Under the pieces are notes generated by a model. It was not told the DNA's origin, did not search any database, and saw only the letters and a list, made by a program, of their open reading frames with translations. This document shows positions 18,160 to 24,504 of a DNA stretch of 64,000 nucleotides, in pieces (within the stretch, counting starts at the first letter, position 1; every line of letters begins with the position of its first letter). The stretch comes from Litorimonas sp965205225 (GTDB lineage Bacteria; Pseudomonadota; Alphaproteobacteria; Caulobacterales; Maricaulaceae). Location of the stretch: the NCBI GenBank assembly GCA_965205225.1, contig CBDBFZ010000003.1, positions 186,001-250,000 of the forward strand. Direction: 5' to 3'. A program made the position numbers and the translations under genes.

Positions 18160-18542
18160 CGACAAAAATACATGGGCTGACAGATGGATTGGGTTTACCT
18201 CTGCGCCTGATAGCAACGGGCGGGCATTGTAGCGAAATGACGCAAGCCGCCGCCTTATTGGCAGGGTTTAAGGCGGATCATGTCTTGGCGGATAAGGGCT
18301 ATGATGGCCGGTGCGTTATAGACGCGGTGAATGAGAGCGGGGCTATGCCCGTTATTCCGTCCCGGAAAAATGCGCGCAAGCCAAGGCAAACTGATATGGC
18401 TTTGTATAAGGAACGTAATATTGTCGAGCGTTTCTTTGGCTATCTCAAACAGTTCCGGCGTGTGGCTACGCGATATGACAAGCATATCCAAAACTATATG
18501 GGCTTCGTCTATATCGCAGCTATCAAGATCTGGCTCAAATGA
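18135..18542 (+). CDS. IS-A transposase, frame B
   Basis: Frame B is open from the A6G5 run at about 18109 (KRGPDAHALGRSKGGLTTKIH), so translation probably enters by -1 frameshift and not at the TTG at 18135. It holds the second catalytic Asp (VLADKGYDG) and the catalytic Glu (NIVERFFGYLKQFRRVATRYDK). All three DDE residues are thus present over frames A and B, and this copy could be active. Confidence 0.8.
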   Translation: MGRSKGGLTTKIHGLTDGLGLPLRLIATGGHCSEMTQAAALLAGFKADHVLADKGYDGRCVIDAVNESGAMPVIPSRKNARKPRQTDMALYKERNIVERFFGYLKQFRRVATRYDKHIQNYMGFVYIAAIKIWLK

Positions 18543-18563
18543 TTAATTCTTCTCTACGACCTA

Positions 18564-18950
18564 GGCTTGCACGCCGTGTGTGACGGCGGTGGCCGACCTG
18601 TCGCGATGGGCATCACGGCCGGGCAGCGCCCGGATTATATCGGCGCGAAGATCCTGTATTCGTCTCTATCAGACGGGCTATGGCGCGGGCAATGATCGCA
18701 GATCAAGGCTAAGATTCTGACGCCTATCGAGGCGCTCTACGCGCCAAATGCATCACACCCTGTATCCCACCGAGCCGACGGTGCAAGCCGCCAGCTACTT
18801 TCTGCAAGATGCAATACAAACAACGCCACAAGGTCGAAAACATGTTGGCCAAGCTCAAGGACTGGAGACGCGCCCACACCCGATATGACAGAAGAACCGA
18901 CATCTGCATGGCCGCATTCACACTCGCAGCTATCATAATCTGGTGGACAT
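18564..18950 (+). mobile_element. IS5-family transposase C-terminal remnant cut by IS-A copy 2
   Basis: Starts abruptly at the right TA of IS-A copy 2 with LHAVCDGGGRPVAMGITAGQRPDYIGAK. After frameshifts it ends with YKQRHKVENMLAKLKDWRRAHTRYDRR and AAFTLAAIIIWWT-stop. The second half of an IS5-type DDE domain, including the Glu in VENMLAKLKDW, is recognisable. The N-terminal half is absent. The 100 bases to gpmA contain no gene. Confidence 0.8.
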
Positions 18951-19050
18951 AATGAGCCATGACTCTAAGCCGCGTCCTGTTGATTATTACCGGGCGTTGC
19001 GATCCCTCTTGCAGTTGGCGTAGGCGGCGCCCGTACAAGGAGCCCTCGCC

Positions 19051-19794
19051 ATGACCGAAGAAGTGAAGTCTACGCTCGTTCTTGTCCGTCACGGACAATC
19101 CGTCTGGAATCAGGAGAACCGTTTCACGGGCTGGGTGGATGTTGGACTGACGGCGCAGGGCACGCACGAAGCCAATAAAGCGGGTAAGCTGCTGGCAAAA
19201 GAAGGCCTCACCTTCGACATCGCCTTCACTTCATTTCAGAAGCGCGCAATCAAGACGCTCTGGCTGACGCTGGAAGGCATTGATAAGATGTATATTCCGG
19301 AAACCAAGGCGTGGCAACTCAATGAGCGCCACTATGGTGGTCTGACGGGTCTTAATAAGGACGAAACCAAAGCCAAGCACGGCGAAGAACAGGTTCATAT
19401 CTGGCGCCGGTCCTTTAATGTGCCGCCGCCGCAAATCGGTACGGATAATGACTATCATCCGGCTAATGACCCGAAATATGCCGCCTATGACCCGGCGATC
19501 CTTCCCGGCGGTGAAAGCCTGAAAATGACAACGGAACGGGTGCTGCCCTATTTCAACAGCCAGATCCGCCAGTTCCTCGAGGCCGGGTCCAACGTGATCA
19601 TCAGTGCCCATGGCAACAGCTTGCGCGCTCTGATGAAAGATCTGTTCGACGTAGCAGACACCGACATTCCAGGCTTCGAATTTCCAACAGGGAACCCGCT
19701 ATTGCTAGAACTGGGTGAGCATCAGAAAGTTCTGAGCGCGCGTTATCTGGACGAGAAGCGGGCGAAGGAATTGCCTAGGCAGGATTTTATCTAA
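19051..19794 (+). CDS. gpmA: 2,3-bisphosphoglycerate-dependent phosphoglycerate mutase
   Basis: Interconverts 3- and 2-phosphoglycerate in glycolysis and gluconeogenesis. The phosphohistidine motif LVRHGQSVWNQENRFTGW has His at residue 14. LNERHYGGLTGLNK, the substrate loop RRSFNVPPP and the second catalytic His in ISAHGNSLRAL are in place. 247 residues is the normal length of the dPGM form. An ATG overlaps its TAA stop (TAATG), which opens a truncated HNH-like gene. Confidence 0.97.
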   Translation: MTEEVKSTLVLVRHGQSVWNQENRFTGWVDVGLTAQGTHEANKAGKLLAKEGLTFDIAFTSFQKRAIKTLWLTLEGIDKMYIPETKAWQLNERHYGGLTGLNKDETKAKHGEEQVHIWRRSFNVPPPQIGTDNDYHPANDPKYAAYDPAILPGGESLKMTTERVLPYFNSQIRQFLEAGSNVIISAHGNSLRALMKDLFDVADTDIPGFEFPTGNPLLLELGEHQKVLSARYLDEKRAKELPRQDFI

Positions 19795-20036
19795 TGGCAA
19801 AGAGGGTTTCATTCAAAACCCCGAGTCGATTGACGACGATAAGCCTTCAGAACGAGCGATATCACTTTCCAAAGATTTATCTTTCGAGAGTGCGTCCGGT
19901 CGTTGGGGATTGGATTGTCTACTATGAGTCAGGCAAGTCTGGTGGACACCGTTCCTCCCTTTCTGTGGCAGAAGTGCAGGGGATCCGTGCGGACTTAGCC
20001 CACTCAGATCATTTTTATGCTGATACCCTGCCGTGA
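19794..20036 (+). pseudogene. N-terminal fragment of an HNH-endonuclease-type protein
   Basis: 80 residues (FKTPSRLTTISLQNERYHFPKIYL, then VGDWIVYYESGKSGG and YAD at the end). This resembles the N-terminal module found before the HNH nuclease domain in a family of 250-300 residue predicted restriction-type proteins, which typically read YHFP..YL...VGDWI.YYE. No HNH motif follows, because the frame stops at 20036. It overlaps the gpmA stop and is probably a truncated remnant. The identification is from memory of the family and is moderate. Confidence 0.5.
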
Positions 20037-20501
20037 TGGACGACATTGAGGATATGCAGAGAGCTGAGCTACACGATTCCCAGCATGAGTTTGGTACGCC
20101 GTTGGTTAGGGAACGAGTTTAAGTGTTTTTGATCAAGGCCAAGCGGAATCAGACGGTTCGCTCGCTGACGAAAACAAGACGGACATCGGGCCAACCGCTC
20201 TCCTGCAGGAGTACGCAGCCGCTTTAGCATCTGGCTTTGAGAAGTTGAACCGGGCGGTTGAAAGGCTCAAAGCGCACGCGGACCTGCCCGGTTAAGGATT
20301 TGGATCGAGTCGTCACGGCGAGATGACCTGCACAGTCTGATGCTTGCCCGCAAAATCGCCGATTTACCCCTAAATTTGCCCAGACAGAGAGATTTAAGGA
20401 AATATACACCGCGCGGCGGAAACCAGAGAGACACAAAAATCTCAATATGGGCAAATCAGAGCCTCTCAGGGCATATCGCCCATTCCGGCCTGGCGTCCCA
20501 G
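20037..20501. other. Region without an intact gene
   Basis: On the plus strand about 20125-20295 reads as an open stretch without an ATG (DQGQAESDGSLADENKTDIGP..., EYAAALASGFEKLNRAVERLKAHADLPG-stop). It ends in a helical, charged tail and looks like the C-terminus of a lost gene; I do not recognise the family. The remainder to 20501 shows nothing convincing. Confidence 0.3.
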
Positions 20502-20936
20502 CTAACTCCCCGGTTTCATGATCCATTGCCCCGTGAAGAATGTACCGAAAATAAGGGCCAGCCAGCTTATGCTGATTGTGAAAAATGCCCTGTAATAGTC
20601 CGCGCGGGCTTGCCGGGCTTGCTGCTCCAGCTGGAGAAGCAGACTGAAGTTCGGATACTTAGCGCTCAGACGGGCCAGTTCTTCTGCCGGGGTTTCTTGC
20701 GGCGACTGCCCCAACAAGCCAGAGGTGTCAGCGTCGGTTTCTTCCAGCCGACGGCCTTGCTCCGGCGTCGACATTACCCGCAAATCTGCAAGCGCCTGAC
20801 GCTCTGCTTCGGTCATCTGGTGGGGCGGCTCTTTCGTGACTGTCAAGATTGTGCCGAGAAGGACAGGAAGAAAGGCGATCACGATGGTCAACCTGAACAA
20901 CCGGCTTTGCATTAACTTGCCCATCAACTTACTCAC
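20502..20936 (-). CDS. Hypothetical protein with two membrane segments
   Basis: 144 residues. One hydrophobic helix near the N-terminus (residues 15-34, LTIVIAFLPVLLGTILTV) and one near the C-terminus (AFFTISISWLALIFGTFFTG) flank an acidic, Gln- and Ala-rich middle of about 75 residues (EAERQALADLRVMSTPEQGRRL..., LEQQARQARADYY). The composition suggests a coiled coil in the periplasm between two anchors. I do not recognise a family. It stands alone between gene fragments. Confidence 0.5.
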   Translation of the reverse strand: MSKLMGKLMQSRLFRLTIVIAFLPVLLGTILTVTKEPPHQMTEAERQALADLRVMSTPEQGRRLEETDADTSGLLGQSPQETPAEELARLSAKYPNFSLLLQLEQQARQARADYYRAFFTISISWLALIFGTFFTGQWIMKPGS

Positions 20937-21123
20937 CGCTTCTGATCAGGCGAACACCCGGTTGGCTGCCATTTATGAATTCCACGCGTGCATATTTTTA
21001 CACAAGGCGCTTGCATTGGCTCTTAGTTTTGGAATCGGGCCGGGCGTCATTTTTGGAGGTGTCGCTCGGTCCTCAACACAAAGGTTGAACATGATTTGTA
21101 ACATGAAAATACGAGGAGATACA

Positions 21124-21225
21124 ATGCAAGACGAGAAATGCCCGCACAGGCTCGTTTCTACCCTGACAGACGAGAAAGCGGTGAGACGGGCAAAACTGAA
21201 AGAACTGGAAAAGAATGATCCCTGA
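21124..21225 (+). CDS. Small 33-residue ORF with a strong ribosome binding site
   Basis: ATG at 21124 follows GAGGAG by 6 bases, one of the best ribosome binding sites in this region. The product is short and very charged (MQDEKCPHRLVSTLTDEKAVRRAKLKELEKNDP in two parts: a Cys/His-containing head and a helical basic/acidic tail). No family is recognised. It could be a true small protein or the start of a gene truncated by the decay seen around it. Confidence 0.35.
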   Translation: MQDEKCPHRLVSTLTDEKAVRRAKLKELEKNDP

Positions 21226-21399
21226 TGAGCTGAAGAGAACCGTGCGAATATGTTCTTTTCCATCACATTTGATGACAAGATCAAAAATAACCACTTTTCG
21301 CATCACGAAGATGAATATCTCTACGCAGACACGCAACACCAACTCTCGCGAGGTGAGATAGGGCGCATGAGGCGGATAGACCGGACGGATGAGGAGCGG

Positions 21400-21648
21400 T
21401 TGGATGGCTTCGCGACCTCGGCGATCTTCATCCGCTAGATCAATTATGACAGTTTTTCCTTCATCTATATTTTCGTGCCGATTACCTTCTTCGCAGCGTG
21501 GAAAGCCGTCTACCATATCCGCAATGGCAATATTCGCAGTCACAAGCGGGCAGTGACCGGCATGTTCTACAGCGCGCCGCTCATTCCCGGCATTTTATCC
21601 ATGCTGCCGGGGCGGCTCATGCATGTAATTGTTTTCGGCTTGGGATGA
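21400..21648 (+). pseudogene. C-terminal fragment of a DUF2306 membrane protein
   Basis: The frame reads DGFATSAIFIR-stop-INYDSFSFIYIFVPITFFAAW, then KAVYHIRNGNIRSHKRAVTGMFYSAPLIPGIL and LPGRLMHVIVFGLG-stop. The pattern (helix, RxGNxRxHKRA, helix, LPGRxMH..VFG) is that of the last third of DUF2306 proteins. An in-frame TAG at 21436-21438 and the missing front make it a remnant. mdh often occupies the place before sucC in alphaproteobacteria, but is absent here. Confidence 0.65.
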
Positions 21649-21743
21649 CTCAAGGTCGAAACCGTGGTTGCGAGTAGGGTGAGGGGCGCTATAACGCGCC
21701 CCAACTCCCCCAACCCGACTCCCTAACCACGGACCACCATTCC

Positions 21744-22940
21744 ATGAACATCCATGAATATCAGGGCAAACAGGTCTTGAAAGAGATTGGCGCGCCCGTC
21801 TCAGACGGTATTGCGATTTTCAAAGCCAGCGAAGCCCGCGCGGCCGCTGAAAAACTCGGTGGTCCCCTCTGGGTCGTAAAATCCCAGATCCATGCGGGTG
21901 GACGCGGCAAGGGTAAATTCGTGGAAGAGAGCGCCGGTGAAAAAGGTGGCGTGCGCCTTGCTTTTTCGGTTAATGAAGTCGTCGAAAATGCGGAAGCCAT
22001 GCTCGGTGCGCATCTGGTGACGGCTCAGACCGGCGACGATGGCAAGAAGGTCAACCGCCTCTATATCGAACATGGCTCCGATATTGAGACCGAGCTTTAC
22101 ATTTCCATCATCATCAACCGCGAAACGTCGCGCGTCTCTTTCATCGTGTCGACCGAAGGTGGAATGGATATCGAAGCGGTTGCGCACGACACGCCGGAAA
22201 AGGTCATCAATTTTGACATTGATCCGGCGACAGGCTTCCAGCCGCATCATGGCCGTAAATTGGCCAAGGCGCTGGGTCTGTCGTCCGGCGATCTGGCCAA
22301 GCAGGCCGGAAAGCTCGGACATACGCTCTATAACGGCTTCCTTGCCAAGGACATGGCGATGCTGGAAATCAATCCGTTGATCGTGACCGAAGACGGGCGT
22401 TTGCACTGTCTGGACGCCAAGATCAGCTTTGACGGCAATGCGCTCTATCGCCACCCTGATGTCGAAGCGATGCGAGACGAGACAGAGCAGGATGAAAAAG
22501 AAGTCGAAGCCGAGAAATACGATCTCTCCTACGTCGCGCTCGATGGCAATATTGGCTGTATGGTCAATGGTGCGGGTCTGGCGATGTCGACGATGGACAT
22601 CATCAAGCTCTACGGTGCCGAGCCAGCCAACTTCCTTGATGTGGGCGGCGGTGCGTCCAAAGAGAACATCGTGGCGGCGTTCAAGATCCTGACGTCAGAC
22701 GACAAAATCGAAGGCATTCTGATCAACATCTTTGGCGGGATCATGAAATGCGACATTATCGCCCAAGGCGCGGTTGAAGCGGTCAAGGAAGTCGGCCTCG
22801 AAGTTCCTCTCGTTGTCCGTCTCGAAGGCACGAATGTCGAAGCGGGCAAAGCCATCATCGACAATAGCGGCCTGAACGTGATCAGCGCGGATGATCTGGA
22901 CGATGCGGCGCAGAAGATTGTGAAGGCTGTCGCGGCCTAA
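21744..22940 (+). CDS. sucC: Succinyl-CoA synthetase beta subunit
   Basis: Forms the nucleotide-binding half of the TCA-cycle enzyme that converts succinyl-CoA to succinate with ATP/GTP formation. It starts MNIHEYQGKQVLKEIGAPV and has the ATP-grasp segments KSQIHAGGRGKGKFV and MLEINPLIV. The ligase domain contains GNIGCMVNGAGLAMSTMDII and NIFGGIMKCD. 398 residues is the normal length. sucD starts 53 bases downstream, so the genes form an operon. Confidence 0.98.
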   Translation: MNIHEYQGKQVLKEIGAPVSDGIAIFKASEARAAAEKLGGPLWVVKSQIHAGGRGKGKFVEESAGEKGGVRLAFSVNEVVENAEAMLGAHLVTAQTGDDGKKVNRLYIEHGSDIETELYISIIINRETSRVSFIVSTEGGMDIEAVAHDTPEKVINFDIDPATGFQPHHGRKLAKALGLSSGDLAKQAGKLGHTLYNGFLAKDMAMLEINPLIVTEDGRLHCLDAKISFDGNALYRHPDVEAMRDETEQDEKEVEAEKYDLSYVALDGNIGCMVNGAGLAMSTMDIIKLYGAEPANFLDVGGGASKENIVAAFKILTSDDKIEGILINIFGGIMKCDIIAQGAVEAVKEVGLEVPLVVRLEGTNVEAGKAIIDNSGLNVISADDLDDAAQKIVKAVAA

Positions 22941-22993
22941 GCTGCCGCTGACGTTGTCAAGACGACTCCAAGAGATACAGATTAGGAAGCCGA

Positions 22994-23878
22994 ATGTCAG
23001 TTCTCATCAATAAAGACACTAAGGTTATCACTCAGGGGATGACCGGGAAGACCGGGACGTTCCATACGGAACAGGCCCTAGGGTATGGCACTAAAATGGT
23101 TGCGGGCGTGACGCCGGGTAAGGGCGGAACGACCCATTTGGGTCTGCCGAATTTCGATACGGTCGAAGAAGCGGTCCATGCCACGGGCGCGACCGCGTCA
23201 GCCATCTATGTGCCGCCGCCCTTCGCTGCGGATTCTATCATGGAAGCCATTGCGGCTGAGGTACCGCTGATCATTGTGATCACGGAAGGGATCCCAGTGC
23301 GCGACATGATCCCGGTCAAACGCGCGCTGGTGGGCTCTAAATCGCGCCTGATCGGCCCAAACTGCCCCGGCGTCCTGACCCCGGACGAATGCAAGATCGG
23401 CATCATGCCCGGCAAGATCTTCAAAAAAGGAACCTGCGGCGTGGTCTCGCGCTCCGGCACGTTGACCTATGAGGCTGTGTTCCAGACAACGCAGGTTGGC
23501 CTCGGTCAGACAACGGCTATCGGCATTGGCGGTGACCCGATCAACGGCACCAACTTCACTGATTGCCTGGAACTGTTCCTCAACGATGATGAGACCGAGC
23601 AGATCATCATGATTGGCGAGATTGGCGGTACAGCCGAAGAAGAGGCTGCAAACTATATCGCGCATCAGGCCAGGAAGGGCCGTTCTAAACCGATGGTCGG
23701 CTTTATTGCCGGGCGGACGGCGCCTCCCGGACGCACGATGGGCCATGCAGGCGCGATCGTATCCGGCGGCAAGGGCGGCGCGGAAGACAAGATCGCGGCG
23801 ATGGAAAAGGCGGGTATCCAGGTCTCTGACAGCCCTGCACGCCTCGGGACAACACTGATGGATGTGCTGAACGGATGA
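22994..23878 (+). CDS. sucD: Succinyl-CoA synthetase alpha subunit
   Basis: Carries the CoA-binding domain (QGMTGKTGTFHTEQAL) and the phosphorylated His, residue 251 in GHAGAIVSGG. GPNCPGV and IGEIGGTAEEEAA are also present. 294 residues is normal. The stop overlaps the ATG of the decayed RidA-like gene by 4 bases. Confidence 0.98.
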   Translation: MSVLINKDTKVITQGMTGKTGTFHTEQALGYGTKMVAGVTPGKGGTTHLGLPNFDTVEEAVHATGATASAIYVPPPFAADSIMEAIAAEVPLIIVITEGIPVRDMIPVKRALVGSKSRLIGPNCPGVLTPDECKIGIMPGKIFKKGTCGVVSRSGTLTYEAVFQTTQVGLGQTTAIGIGGDPINGTNFTDCLELFLNDDETEQIIMIGEIGGTAEEEAANYIAHQARKGRSKPMVGFIAGRTAPPGRTMGHAGAIVSGGKGGAEDKIAAMEKAGIQVSDSPARLGTTLMDVLNG

Positions 23879-24347
23879 AGACTCTCACTTTAGCCATCTC
23901 CGCCCTCATATTGTCAGCCTGTGCGACGATGATCAATGCGGATGTGACGCCCGACCCTTTGCGCAAGACCATTGTCCCGGACGTGCTGGGGCAAACCTAT
24001 AATGAGCTTCAATATGCGCCCGCGACCCGCACAGGCGACATGCTCTATTTGTCGGGTGTGCTCGCGATCATGGAAGATGGTGAAACGACTATCGAGCCAG
24101 CCATTGAACGGTCTTTCGATGAAATGTAAGAGAATCTGGCAGTCCAGTGCGGACTGGTCCGATGTTGTGGACGTCACCAGCTATACGACCGATCTGATGC
24201 GCATCCAGGCCCGCTTTGGGGCATCAAGGCCGAGCGTGTTGCAACGCGCCTTATCCCAGATGGACCTTGATTGGCGTGGACTGTCTTTATGGCGGCGATG
24301 CGGCGATTATCGAAACCAAAGTCACGGCTTATTGGCCGTGCCGGTAG
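23875..24347 (+). pseudogene. RidA-family lipoprotein gene, frameshifted
   Basis: Starts MKTLTLAISALILSACATM, a lipoprotein signal with a lipobox at LSAC, and continues TYNELQYAPATRTGDMLYLSGVLAI, the N-terminal half of a RidA/YjgF fold. The frame stops at 24129. The rest is spread over other frames: DWSDVVDVTSYTTDL, then GIKAERVATRLIPDG, LYGGDAAIIETKVTAYWP-stop. The DVVDVTSYTTDL and IETKVTAYWP pieces are the typical second half of RidA. At least two frameshifts inactivate it. It lies within the suc operon by a 4-base overlap with sucD. Confidence 0.75.
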
Positions 24348-24375
24348 CTCAAAGGGTCGTCTCTGAATAAATGTG

Positions 24376-24418
24376 AGGGCGGGTCATCGGTTCGCCCTTT
24401 TGCTAACCCGCCCTTTAT
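24376..24418 (+). terminator. Possible rho-independent terminator after sucCD
   Basis: AGGGCGGGT (24376-24384) pairs with ACCCGCCCT (24406-24414), followed by TTATT. The loop of 21 bases contains a further GGG/CCC pairing option. The T tract is weak, so readthrough into sucA is possible. Confidence 0.45.
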
Positions 24419-24504
24419 TCACACACTATTGACCATTAACCCCCGATGACAGGGCAAACCGTTTGCGTTAAGCGACGGTAAATTGCTGAGAGAAAAGACT
24501 CGAC

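Larger units (their letters stand above)
17715..18561 (+). mobile_element. IS5-family element 'IS-A' copy 2, structurally complete, third of three in tandem
   Basis: 847 bp. The left end GGCTGTAGTGAAGAGTTAA and the right end (GGTCGTAGAGAAGAATTAA on the minus strand) are inverted repeats. TA flanks it at 17713-17714 and 18562-18563. It is the undamaged reference for copy 1 and carries both transposase frames. The TA on its left is also the TA on the right of IS-B, so the two abut without other DNA. Confidence 0.92.

Noticed and set aside
21073..21543. Minus-strand 156-codon frame
   Set aside because: It lies opposite the DUF2306 fragment and the small ORF, with unlikely composition and no family match.
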